DNA of 64,000 nucleotides, taken from assembly GCA_049115815.1 (NCBI GenBank), contig JAGDZO010000007.1, positions 62,001-126,000 of the forward strand, read 5' to 3'. The notes below the pieces were generated by a model that searched no databases, had not been told where the DNA came from, and was given only the letters and a program-made list of their open reading frames with translations. Numbering within the stretch: the first letter of the stretch is position 1; every line of letters starts with the position of its first letter. Positions 7,068 through 16,125 of the stretch are shown in pieces. Source of the stretch: Marinoscillum sp049115815 (GTDB lineage Bacteria; Bacteroidota; Bacteroidia; Cytophagales; Cyclobacteriaceae). The translations under genes were made by a program, and so were the position numbers.

Positions 7068-8601
7068 AGTAATTTCAAATTGCAATCAGTTCATTAAACC
7101 GACCGTCTTGGATAATCCTCGTCTTACTGACCCATCGATACCTACCACAGACTCTTCTTCGAGCCCTGCGGATCTATCCATGAATGAGGTATTGCTTAGT
7201 AAGCTCAACGAGGTGGTCATGGCCAATCTGCAGAACGAACAGTTTAGCGTAGAGGACTTAGCCAGTGAAGCGGCATTTAGTAGATCTCACTTGCACCGTA
7301 AGCTCAACCAGCTTACAGGACAATCCATCAGTCAGTTCATCAGAGAGATTCGACTCAATGAAGGTATGAAACTGCTCAAGAAGGAAGTGGGCACGGTAAG
7401 CGAAATCGCGTTCAAAGTTGGTTTCGGAAGCAACACTTACTTCATCAAATGCTTTCACGAACACTTCGGCTTCTCTCCCGGAGAAGTGAAAAAAAAGGTA
7501 GCTGAAGGCTGGGATGACACGCATTCACAAGAATTGAAAGAACCAATCGATCAACAAAATGCAATTGTTAAACCTGCAGCTCCATTGGAAGCCCTCCACC
7601 CTGCTGCTTCGGAACAATTGATTATGGAGATTTTTCATGAAATGGTCAAGTATAAACCAGCGCTTGAAAGGTTTCTAATGGTCGATGAGGAAGAAGGGGA
7701 ATCTGTTGATCCCAGGATCCTTGCCTATCAGATCATCAAAAACTACCCATGGCCTATAGGTGTAGAGATACGAAGATTGTTCTCAGCTTCGCTTCGCGAG
7801 CCCAATCATGAAAGGCATGCACAACTTCAAAAAGCCATTGGTAGAACTATCAGGATCATTAGCTTTCTGTGCATAGCGGAAGTCTGCAATCTCATACATA
7901 GCCAAACCATATCGACTTGTAAGAATGACAAGAAACCGTTGGTTGATGGTCTTCAAAAGCTTACGAATGCTGACCTAATTGGGTCGCTACAAATAGCAGC
8001 CAAATACATCAAGGAAAATAGCCATTTGATTTTCGTCAAGGAACTTGATGACCTGTTGGATAATGCATTCTTCTTGGAGCTTAATGACTGGTCTAAACTT
8101 CCGGATCAAGAGCATGAAATAGCAAGCGCCTGCATGCTACTAGAGCAAACGCTTATGATGCTACTTAAGAAAACTGCATTCCTGGTAGGTTACAAAATGG
8201 TGAATGTGGGTTCGATCAAAGTGAAGAAAGCAAGGTATCAGCAAGCTTCTTTCCATCATGAATTTCACATGCTCAATAGCATCGATTCGGAATTCAGGAT
8301 ACATCAAGAAATAATGGAACAGTTCTCAGATAGCAATGCCGTGATCTTGATGAAAAGTATCAAGGACGCTCAACGGTTTCTCAATCTCAGCCCTATGATA
8401 ATAGATACGCAGCGCGAAGAGTTACAAGGATCAGGCAAAACTCAGATCAAACGTGACATCTTTCTCTTGGAAGCGTTTGATAATGGGCACTTAAAATATT
8501 CAGGAACAGGAGCCACTTCACAAGATGACTTGTCGTCATTAGATGCTTATGCCGAATTGTTGGAAGAATATGAACTACTGATAAATCTATTGAAATCGTG
8601 A
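7057..8601 (+). CDS. AraC-type HTH regulator with a large novel C-terminal domain
   Basis: The AraC/XylS DNA-binding domain is N-terminal instead of C-terminal: FSVEDLASEAAFSRSHLHRKL (about 63-83) and TVSEIAFKVGFGSNTYFIKCF (about 112-132), closing with GFSPGEV. About 350 residues of largely helical sequence follow that I do not recognise. The frame is open from the ATG at 7057, but the promoter-like element at 7038-7067 and the family's usual start favour the ATG at 7180 (MNEVLLSKLNEVV). First gene of an operon: its stop overlaps the GTG start of the STAND gene by 4 bases. The boxes just upstream are its likely operator. Confidence 0.75.
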   Translation: MYFLVISNCNQFIKPTVLDNPRLTDPSIPTTDSSSSPADLSMNEVLLSKLNEVVMANLQNEQFSVEDLASEAAFSRSHLHRKLNQLTGQSISQFIREIRLNEGMKLLKKEVGTVSEIAFKVGFGSNTYFIKCFHEHFGFSPGEVKKKVAEGWDDTHSQELKEPIDQQNAIVKPAAPLEALHPAASEQLIMEIFHEMVKYKPALERFLMVDEEEGESVDPRILAYQIIKNYPWPIGVEIRRLFSASLREPNHERHAQLQKAIGRTIRIISFLCIAEVCNLIHSQTISTCKNDKKPLVDGLQKLTNADLIGSLQIAAKYIKENSHLIFVKELDDLLDNAFFLELNDWSKLPDQEHEIASACMLLEQTLMMLLKKTAFLVGYKMVNVGSIKVKKARYQQASFHHEFHMLNSIDSEFRIHQEIMEQFSDSNAVILMKSIKDAQRFLNLSPMIIDTQREELQGSGKTQIKRDIFLLEAFDNGHLKYSGTGATSQDDLSSLDAYAELLEEYELLINLLKS

Positions 8602-11435
8602 ATCAGGACCAGCCTATCAAATCGCCCTTCAAGTTTCTCGATAGCTACGCTGAGAGCGACAAGGACATCTTTTTCGGTCGTGAAAAAGAAGCCGAAGAGC
8701 TCTATGCCAAGGTCTTTCAGGGAAAGCTCCTGCTAGTATATGGTGCTTCAGGCTCAGGCAAGTCGAGCGTGATTAATTGTGGATTGGCCAACAAATTTGA
8801 GCCTTCTGATTGGCTGCCTATTCATATACGTAGAGGTGGCAACATCCTTCAATCCACCTTCAACCAGATAGGTAAAGAAGCTATCAACACGCCTAAATAT
8901 GAGCCGAGTAATGACAACCTTAGAAAGCTGCTAAGCTCGGTATTCTTAGACCATTTCAAACCTATCTACCTCATATTCGATCAGTTTGAAGAGCTTTTCA
9001 TCTTTGGCTACAAGGACGAGTGGAACGCCTTTATCTCAGCGGTGAAATACATCATGGAAACAGACCTGGATGTTCACTTCATCTTTGTGATTCGTGGGGA
9101 ATATTTGGAGTTCTTATCGGCCTTTGAGGATTTCATCCCAGAATTTTTTGACAATAGAGTTCGCATTGAGAAAATGACTCGTAAGAACGCCTTACAAAGC
9201 ATCTCAGGTCCTGCGAAAGAATACAATATCGAACTGGATGAAGGATTTGAAGAGAATCTGATTAAGAAAATAAATCCAGAAACAGCCCATGTAGAACTTA
9301 CCTTCTTGCAGGTATTTCTAGATAAAATCTACCGAAACGCTGTGGCTCAACAGTCTTCCGAAGAAAGCATTAAACTGTACAATAATCAGATAGAATCGAT
9401 CGGGCATATTAGCGATGTGTTGGCCGAGTTCGTGGATGAACAATTGTTTCGCATGCCTGATCCCAAGGCAGCACTTACTGTACTGAAAGCTTTTGTATCG
9501 TTACAGGGTACCAAGACCCAGATGACCCTAGGGCAGGTGGTTCAATATACCAAAGATCTCGGGAATCCAATCAACTCTGAGCAAACTGAGGAGATAGTCC
9601 GTGAACTGGTCAATAAAAGAATTCTCAAAGAAAAGGATGAAAACGAGCAATATGAGTTGCGTCATGATAGTTTGGCTCAGAAGATCTATGAGAAAATTAC
9701 CCTTCAAGAGCGTGAGATGCTTGATGTAAGGCAGCTATTGTTATATAGCCTCAATGAATACAAAAAACGAGAGCTATTACTAACAGATGATAACCTAACC
9801 TACATAGCTCCTTTTGAGCGTCATCTTGAGCTGGACAAAGAAACCTTGGAATTCATTGAGATTAGCAAGAAGAATTCTACAAAACGCAAGAAATCGCGTC
9901 GCACCAAAACTGTCATTGGGATAATCATACTATTGCTCACGATTACTTCAATTATTGGTTTGATTTTCTCCCAAGCTCAGAAAGAAAGAGCAGAAGAACT
10001 TGCACTAGTAGCCAAGCAAGAATCAGTAGAAGCTCAAAACCAAAAGGCGCTTGCTGAACAAGAGAGACAAAAGGCTCTCATCAGTGAAGCCAGAGCACAA
10101 GAGCAAGCTCAGTTGGCCAATGAAGCCAGTGCTAGAGCTAGAGAAGAAAGAAGTGAAGCTCTTCGCCAAAGCCAGATTGCCGAGGAGCAAAAAACAAAAG
10201 CGGTGCAAGCTCGAACAGAAGCGGAACAAAGCGCAGAAGAAGCCATTGCTAGTCAAAAGATAGCCAATGAAGAGCGGGCAAAAGCCTATCGATTAAGAGT
10301 GTTGGGTTTGAGCAAAGAGATTGCAGTGAAATCCACTCAAATAACCGGTCCAGAACTGAAAGGACTTATGGCGATTCAGGCATTCAAATTCAATAAAGAT
10401 TTCAATGGTTCGCCTTTCCAATCCGAAATATACACAGCGCTATATGAGGCTTATAAACTGAATTTACCGCAAACCAAGTCAGCAATCAAAACATCGGAAC
10501 AGCCAGTTATGCAGATGATAACTCGGGGTGCTAGCATCTTTTCATTGAGCAAAGAAGGCACGCTAACTAAAACGAAATGGAACAATTCAGAACCAGAATT
10601 AGAGGTGCTATTTACCAAAACAGGCATTAACTGTATGAACATTTCGGTTGATGGTTCACTAGTCATATTAGGAACCTATGCAGGTGAAGTCATTGGGTAT
10701 GACCTAAACGATTCAAAAGTCATCTTTGAATCCACGGCCTTTGAAGAATCTATTGCCAGTATTGAAGCAAACTCTAATGAGTTCATGCTTATGAGCAACA
10801 AAGGATCGGTATCAAGACTCAAAAGGGACGGATCGCTCACTGAGACATATCAGACAGGTTTGAAACCCTCTGCCGTCACGAGTATTGATGATCAACTCGT
10901 TATCGGAACCAAGGAAGGAATTTTGGCTTTTAAAAATGCTAATCAAGAACAGCCAACTATCATTCAACTTCCAAAAAAGAACATTAAGTCTATAGCTGCT
11001 GATCCAAACAACAATAGATTGGCCATAGGTCTTGAAAACGGAGAGATTCTTATCTGGGATATTGAATCAAAAAGTATCGATCGCTCTTTATCTGCGCATA
11101 GTGCGGCTGTAACGGATATTGAATTCTCTAACAATGGAAGTTTCCTACTCAGTGGCTCGTTTGATAGATCTATACAACTCTGGAATCTAGCTGATGCGGG
11201 CAAGCTTCCATACGTGATCAGAGACAGAAGCGAATGGGTTGGCTCAGTAGCATTTGGAGAGGATGATACTTTCTATAGCGGAGAATATGATGGTACGATT
11301 AGGCAGTTTTATCAGTCCACAGGTCAGCTCGCCTCACGTCTTTGCAAATCACTAGATCGACCAATGACTCCTGAAGAATGGACTAAGCACATCGCAGAAG
11401 ATATTGCATACGAAACTACCTGCAACGATGAATAG
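8598..11435 (+). CDS. Transmembrane STAND (nSTAND1-like) NTPase with WD40 repeats
   Basis: 945 residues from a GTG start. Order: FxGRExE motif (FFGREKEAEEL, ~26), Walker A GASGSGKSS (~49-57), Walker B IYLIFDQFEEL (~122-132), winged-helix region to ~400, a basic stretch and one transmembrane helix (~438-458). Then comes a long Ala/Glu/Gln coiled coil (~460-570), and finally a WD40-like beta-propeller with HSAAVTDIEFSNNGSFLLSG near residue 832. STAND proteins are ATP-driven switches that oligomerise on sensing a ligand. With one membrane helix, the ATPase would be cytoplasmic and the propeller periplasmic (inference). The context with an AraC regulator and envelope proteins points to signalling, not to a toxin-type defence effector; no effector domain is visible. 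Confidence 0.8.
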   Translation: MNQDQPIKSPFKFLDSYAESDKDIFFGREKEAEELYAKVFQGKLLLVYGASGSGKSSVINCGLANKFEPSDWLPIHIRRGGNILQSTFNQIGKEAINTPKYEPSNDNLRKLLSSVFLDHFKPIYLIFDQFEELFIFGYKDEWNAFISAVKYIMETDLDVHFIFVIRGEYLEFLSAFEDFIPEFFDNRVRIEKMTRKNALQSISGPAKEYNIELDEGFEENLIKKINPETAHVELTFLQVFLDKIYRNAVAQQSSEESIKLYNNQIESIGHISDVLAEFVDEQLFRMPDPKAALTVLKAFVSLQGTKTQMTLGQVVQYTKDLGNPINSEQTEEIVRELVNKRILKEKDENEQYELRHDSLAQKIYEKITLQEREMLDVRQLLLYSLNEYKKRELLLTDDNLTYIAPFERHLELDKETLEFIEISKKNSTKRKKSRRTKTVIGIIILLLTITSIIGLIFSQAQKERAEELALVAKQESVEAQNQKALAEQERQKALISEARAQEQAQLANEASARAREERSEALRQSQIAEEQKTKAVQARTEAEQSAEEAIASQKIANEERAKAYRLRVLGLSKEIAVKSTQITGPELKGLMAIQAFKFNKDFNGSPFQSEIYTALYEAYKLNLPQTKSAIKTSEQPVMQMITRGASIFSLSKEGTLTKTKWNNSEPELEVLFTKTGINCMNISVDGSLVILGTYAGEVIGYDLNDSKVIFESTAFEESIASIEANSNEFMLMSNKGSVSRLKRDGSLTETYQTGLKPSAVTSIDDQLVIGTKEGILAFKNANQEQPTIIQLPKKNIKSIAADPNNNRLAIGLENGEILIWDIESKSIDRSLSAHSAAVTDIEFSNNGSFLLSGSFDRSIQLWNLADAGKLPYVIRDRSEWVGSVAFGEDDTFYSGEYDGTIRQFYQSTGQLASRLCKSLDRPMTPEEWTKHIAEDIAYETTCNDE

Positions 11436-12462
11436 AGTGGTCCTTATCATATCGATCTGGCTTATAGCAAGTGGGGTATTCGCACAGGATTGCGAGCGCA
11501 ATCTTCAAGATGCAAGACGGGCATACTTGAATGGAAATTTCAACCAAGTGGTCACGCTTTTACAATCGTGCCCCGCACAACTGACCAATAGTGATGATCA
11601 AAAAAATGCCTATGAATTGCTTATCAATGCTCACCTGATAACCGAAGAATTGAGGATAGCCGATTCTCTGATGAACGCTCTCTTGACAAAATTTCCATTG
11701 TACACCACAAGGTCAACTGACCTGTTCGAATTTCAGCAACTGTATGAAAGCTATCAAATTTTCCGTCAGTGGAGTATAAATGCTTTCGTAGGCTTCAATC
11801 ATGCCAACTTCCAGGTTATGCAGCAGCGCAGCTATGGTAGTATTTCGGATAGTCCCATAACCTATAAAACTTCTTTGCGCCCGGTTTTAGGATTAGATGC
11901 TAACTATTACTTCACCCCTCACCTTTATGCATCAGCTGGTCTCATTTTTCAACAATCTGCTTATACTCAAAGAGAATCATTACTGAGATTTCAGTACTTG
12001 GATATCTCAGAGCGATTAACATATATCAATATGCCCTTGCAGATTGGGAATGCCTTTGAGCGTGGGAAATTCACATTCCTGATTCAAACAGGCATGAGTA
12101 TGCATTTCCTAGCCTCGTCCAAAGCAGATCTAGCCCTATTTGGTCGCGATCCAGATTTCACAACCACCCTCACTGGACTTACCAGAACTGTCACAGACAG
12201 AAAACTGACCGAACAGCGGCGAGGCATCACATGGAATTATACCATCGGTGCGGGGATCAGAAGAAATATCGGACTCACATCCGTAAGTCTTACTGCGCAA
12301 TATGAATATGGTCTTCGCAATCTTGCAAAAGCTTCCCGTCGCTATCAAGACGAGGAGCTACTCATTCAATATTCATACGTGGCAGATGATTTCAAGATGA
12401 ATAATCTTCAGTTTAGAATAGGGCTATCTCGCCATTTTGTAAAACCACAAAAGAAGCTATGA
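11428..12462 (+). CDS. Outer-membrane beta-barrel protein with N-terminal helical region
   Basis: I place the start at the ATG at 11428, which overlaps the STAND stop codon and gives a clean signal peptide (MNRVVLIISIWLIASGVFAQ); the TTG at 11404 only adds eight unlikely residues. Mature residues ~22-110 look helical and TPR-like (ARRAYLNGNFNQVVTLLQS). The remainder has alternating, aromatic-rich strands and GAGIRRNIGL..LRNLA, ending in a strand-like GLSRHF, as in OMP_b-brl/PorT-like barrels. Translationally coupled to the STAND gene and followed by a lipoprotein gene overlapping by 4 bases. It may be the envelope partner of the STAND propeller. Confidence 0.75.
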   Translation: MNRVVLIISIWLIASGVFAQDCERNLQDARRAYLNGNFNQVVTLLQSCPAQLTNSDDQKNAYELLINAHLITEELRIADSLMNALLTKFPLYTTRSTDLFEFQQLYESYQIFRQWSINAFVGFNHANFQVMQQRSYGSISDSPITYKTSLRPVLGLDANYYFTPHLYASAGLIFQQSAYTQRESLLRFQYLDISERLTYINMPLQIGNAFERGKFTFLIQTGMSMHFLASSKADLALFGRDPDFTTTLTGLTRTVTDRKLTEQRRGITWNYTIGAGIRRNIGLTSVSLTAQYEYGLRNLAKASRRYQDEELLIQYSYVADDFKMNNLQFRIGLSRHFVKPQKKL

Positions 12463-13769
12463 AAGGTATCTTCAAATATTACCTCATCTTTCTTCTTGCT
12501 ACCGTATCGGGTTGCGTAGAGCAGGTAGATTATGAAATGGATCAGTATGTAAAAGTGCTCGGATTGGAAGGCGCTGCTACTGCAGAGAGACTTATCCCAC
12601 TAGCCAATGGAGATATTATGGTTTTGGGCGAAATGGGCGTAGCGGCGCATGATATAGAGTCAACACCCATTGGGCCCGAAATTAAGGAGTTGGAAGATCA
12701 AGCGCCCATGATTGCTATAACAGATCCCAATGGCAACTTGAAGTTTTTAAAAATGTATCCCCTAGAGGATTTTGATTTGAAATTCATAGATGTTTTCAAT
12801 TTTGAAAACCGGACAATTTTCAAATACATCGAGCCTCTTTCAGGTGGTGGATATGCTGTAATGGCAGAGGTTTTCGGGTTTGATTATAGCATCAACATTC
12901 CGGGAGTCATTGACACAACAGACCTTAGTCTGCCAGGGTCAGCTAATTTTGCTCCTGTATTGTTCCGTCTTGATGACCAGTATAATGTTACGGAGGTTCA
13001 CAGTTTCAATGCCGGACCAGATTGGAACGGCCAATTTACACTAACGTCTGGTGTACTTAAGGCACTGCCTAATGATGAGATTGGTATTTTATTAGGTCGT
13101 AAGATTTTAGCCGACAATTCCATTGGATACACATTCATCCATATGGACGGCAACCTGGACACCATTGCCATTGCAGACAATTTTGATAACCCAGATGGAA
13201 AATTGGCGTATGATTTTGATATTGATGATTCAGAAATCTTAAAGATTTTCGGTACTGAAAACGATGGTGGTATGTATCAATATGATTTACCCCTCACTAA
13301 TATGAGTATTGAAATCAATAAACGATTCTTGGTTGAGGATGGGGTTTTTTCATTTCCCAATACCAACGAGCATTTCACGAGAAAACTTAAAAGCGGAGAA
13401 TTTCTGTTTGTGTATACCAACCCAAGGGATAATCTCATCTTGGCGCAATATGGAGGCGTTGCATTTAGGGTAGGAAATCAAGAAGAATTTCCGGGAACTA
13501 ATCGCGCACCAAGAGCAGTCTATGAAATGATGAATGGAGATTTATTGATATATGAGATAATCATCCCAGCCAATGATTCCCCATTTGGTTATCTCCATCG
13601 CGTAAAAATTAATGGTACCAAAGTTTTTTCGCGGAGGATTGATGGCAATCCCGGTGATGTGATAGAAACCGAAGATGGGAAGATAATAGTGGCGGCAAAC
13701 AATATTTATAATGGACTAAATCCAAGAATCAACCTTATAAAACTAGATGCAAATGGCAAGCTCTATTAA
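12459..13769 (+). CDS. Lipoprotein of unknown function (possible beta-propeller)
   Basis: 436 residues with a lipobox (LLATVSGCVEQ, Cys ~19). The mature protein repeats elements such as RLIPLANGDIMVLGE, PLSGGGYAVMAE, LKALPNDEIGILLG, MNGDLLIYE and TEDGKIIVAAN. The spacing of these hydrophobic strand motifs suggests a beta-propeller, but I cannot assign a named family. The ATGA overlap with the upstream barrel gene and the 23-base overlap with the next gene place it firmly in the AraC-STAND operon. Likely anchored in the outer membrane. Confidence 0.65.
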   Translation: MKGIFKYYLIFLLATVSGCVEQVDYEMDQYVKVLGLEGAATAERLIPLANGDIMVLGEMGVAAHDIESTPIGPEIKELEDQAPMIAITDPNGNLKFLKMYPLEDFDLKFIDVFNFENRTIFKYIEPLSGGGYAVMAEVFGFDYSINIPGVIDTTDLSLPGSANFAPVLFRLDDQYNVTEVHSFNAGPDWNGQFTLTSGVLKALPNDEIGILLGRKILADNSIGYTFIHMDGNLDTIAIADNFDNPDGKLAYDFDIDDSEILKIFGTENDGGMYQYDLPLTNMSIEINKRFLVEDGVFSFPNTNEHFTRKLKSGEFLFVYTNPRDNLILAQYGGVAFRVGNQEEFPGTNRAPRAVYEMMNGDLLIYEIIIPANDSPFGYLHRVKINGTKVFSRRIDGNPGDVIETEDGKIIVAANNIYNGLNPRINLIKLDANGKLY

Positions 13770-14289
13770 GTATTTGGCTTTGGCACTGATGGTTGTTGCT
13801 TGTGGAACCAACCCGGAACCACTTCCAGATTTCAATGCTCAACTAACAGATCAGGAAAAGTTGCTTGTTGGTACCTGGCAGTATGAACAGGTTGTGGCTA
13901 ATGGAGTGCAGTTTCGCTTAGCAACTTATGAAATGGAACTCTCTCAAGACAAAAATAAAGCAGGAGGCAACCGTGCAGAACTCAATAAAAGAAGAATACA
14001 TTATTCATCTGATGGCACCTATCAGTTGCGATGGGTGGAGCGAGGAGATTATGCTCTGGGCACTGAAGGGGAGCCAAATTGGCAACCTAATTTTGGATAT
14101 TGGCAGATTGTGGGGGATTCTTTATATCACAATAGAGGTACCACTTATGAAAAATCCTATGTAGTTATGATTAATTCAAATAATCTGGAAAGGTCAACCT
14201 CACGATATATGTCACAGAGAAATGCAGGCGCTACTTGGGATCCTGGAGATACTGTTCCTCAGACGGAGTATTTCAATAGATTAGAATGA
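13747..14289 (+). CDS. Small lipoprotein, lipocalin-like
   Basis: 180 residues. The start is ATG 13747 or 13753; both lie inside the end of the preceding gene. Lipobox LMVVACGTN (Cys ~20). The mature region starts EKLLVGTWQYEQVVANG and has RIHYSSDGTYQLRW and FGYWQIVGDSLYHN, the GTW and strand pattern of lipocalin-like Bacteroidota lipoproteins. Ligand unknown. Its stop codon overlaps the start of the PKD-hydrolase gene as ATGA. Confidence 0.65.
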   Translation: MQMASSIKYLALALMVVACGTNPEPLPDFNAQLTDQEKLLVGTWQYEQVVANGVQFRLATYEMELSQDKNKAGGNRAELNKRRIHYSSDGTYQLRWVERGDYALGTEGEPNWQPNFGYWQIVGDSLYHNRGTTYEKSYVVMINSNNLERSTSRYMSQRNAGATWDPGDTVPQTEYFNRLE

Positions 14290-16004
14290 CTATGAAAAAA
14301 TACCTCCTTCTATTTTCATTGGTGCTGCCAGCCTGCTTTGTCTCTTGCAAAAAGGATCAGGATGATCTTAAACCGGTGGTTATTGCTGATTTTGAATCAG
14401 ACATCAAAGAAGTAAATCAAGGTGAATCGGTGAAATTCGAAGGTTTATCTGAAGGTGATGTTTCTGCCTGGTTTTGGATTTTTGAGGGTGGTACTCCCCA
14501 AACTTCAACTGACCAAAGCCCAGTGATTACTTATGATGAACCCGGATTGCATGATGTATCTCTGAAAGTTTTCAGTGATTCTGATTCATCTTTAATTGTC
14601 AAAAAGGATTATATCTTAGTTCGTGATACGACCACTTTCCCTTGTGAGTTAAGCTTCAATGCGCAATACGATGTTGAAGATAGCATTGGGGTAGTCTATG
14701 GGATTAACTCTCAGAAACACAAAATGAACGTGTATTGGCCAACTGGTGATTCGTGTAATTCAAGGCCAATGATGATCATAGCTGGAGGTGGTGGTTTTGT
14801 TCATCAAAGTGACTTAGCGAAACTCGAACCCTTGGCTAAAAAGTTAGCTCAAAGAGGAATGGTGGTCGCTAACATTAGGTATCGCAATGTGGATAATGTC
14901 AATGATGGTACCAACGTGGCTAAAGGTCAGTCTTATGCAGTACAAGATTTATCTGCGGCTGTGAGATACTTTAGAAAAGAAGCCAATACATATGGAATAA
15001 ACCCTGAACAAATTTTCACTGGAGGATTTAGTTCTGGTGCCATAGGAGCCGTGATCCAATCCTATTTCGAATATGAAGATATTCCAGATGAACTCCAGTA
15101 TTTATACCCGAGTGGTATTTGCGGAGCCCAAGGAAGTCCGGGCTTCTCGTGCAGTTCTATCGGAGTGATCTCCTTGGCAGGCGAGATGTACACTGGCTTG
15201 CATTACATTGATCCTGACGACCCCCATTTCTTTGGGGTATGTGCCTCAAATGATCCTGATATAGCTTGTGACTCAGCTTGGACTAATAATGGTAGCATTC
15301 CAAAATATGGAGCGGTGGCCATTGCTTCTTATGCGCATTCTCAAGGCCTAGTATCAGATTATTACATATTTGATGCTGACAACCATGCTTTCATTCCTGA
15401 GCAGAATGAGCCCTATTTCGTTAAACTCATAGATTTCATAAGAAATGTGATAGAGGAGGTTGAGGTAGCTACCCCTGCTCCAACATATACGGAAAGTTTT
15501 CAGGGTAAAAATCCGCTGGAATTAGGCTGGATAAGGAAGCACCTAAGTGAGCGGGATTCTTCCCTTTGGGTTTGGAGAGTCGATCAAGACAATAAAATCA
15601 ATGAATATATGGAGGCCAATAACTTTAATTCTTCCCCAGGAGGTGCAGATGACTGGTTGATTTCTCCAGAAATTGACCTGACGGGTTACACTAATCCGTT
15701 GCTCACGTTTGAATACGCTCTTGCTTACCAAGAAATATCAGGATTCGGGATCACCTGTTATATCACAACAAGTCCTCTGGGTGAGGAACTGGTTCTGGAA
15801 GATTGGGCTGCACTGACGGATATTTATGATCAGCAAACAAGTGCTACCCATCCACTTTCCTTTCGCCATTCAGATAAGATATCGCTTATGAATCATGTTG
15901 GTGATAAGGTCAGAATCGCCTTCAGATATACAAGTAGTGGAAATGGATCAGTCTCCTCATTCCTTTCTGCAATTGATAATATCATAATTCAAGACGAGGA
16001 ATAG
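14286..16004 (+). CDS. PKD / alpha-beta hydrolase / choice-of-anchor lipoprotein, paralogue B
   Basis: 572 residues, lipoprotein signal (PACFVSCKKD). A PKD domain (~33-118, WFWIFEGGTPQTSTDQSPVITY) is followed by an alpha/beta-hydrolase of the esterase type with oxyanion IIAGGGGF, nucleophile GGFSSGA (Ser249) and His367 in DADNHAF. The C-terminal ~170 residues (LGWIRKH..DDWLISPEIDL..LTFEYALAY) form a choice-of-anchor J/MAM-like beta-sandwich. It is a longer paralogue of the hydrolase at 2784-4043 but keeps the His. Last gene of the AraC-STAND operon. The enzyme probably cleaves an ester on the cell surface; substrate unknown. Confidence 0.75.
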   Translation: MTMKKYLLLFSLVLPACFVSCKKDQDDLKPVVIADFESDIKEVNQGESVKFEGLSEGDVSAWFWIFEGGTPQTSTDQSPVITYDEPGLHDVSLKVFSDSDSSLIVKKDYILVRDTTTFPCELSFNAQYDVEDSIGVVYGINSQKHKMNVYWPTGDSCNSRPMMIIAGGGGFVHQSDLAKLEPLAKKLAQRGMVVANIRYRNVDNVNDGTNVAKGQSYAVQDLSAAVRYFRKEANTYGINPEQIFTGGFSSGAIGAVIQSYFEYEDIPDELQYLYPSGICGAQGSPGFSCSSIGVISLAGEMYTGLHYIDPDDPHFFGVCASNDPDIACDSAWTNNGSIPKYGAVAIASYAHSQGLVSDYYIFDADNHAFIPEQNEPYFVKLIDFIRNVIEEVEVATPAPTYTESFQGKNPLELGWIRKHLSERDSSLWVWRVDQDNKINEYMEANNFNSSPGGADDWLISPEIDLTGYTNPLLTFEYALAYQEISGFGITCYITTSPLGEELVLEDWAALTDIYDQQTSATHPLSFRHSDKISLMNHVGDKVRIAFRYTSSGNGSVSSFLSAIDNIIIQDEE

Positions 16005-16125
16005 GAATGAGCCAATTGGAAAGGCAAATGGTGATTTGGTAAATATTTAAATGGCTTTGGGGATATTTTAATATGAACGTGATAGTTCCACAGCTTGCGT
16101 TATGCCAAAGTCACATATCAAAACT

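Noticed and set aside
8598..11435. STAND gene as an Avs-type anti-phage system
   Set aside because: No N-terminal or C-terminal effector domain, a membrane helix in the middle, and envelope-protein partners; a sensing role fits better, though defence cannot be excluded.
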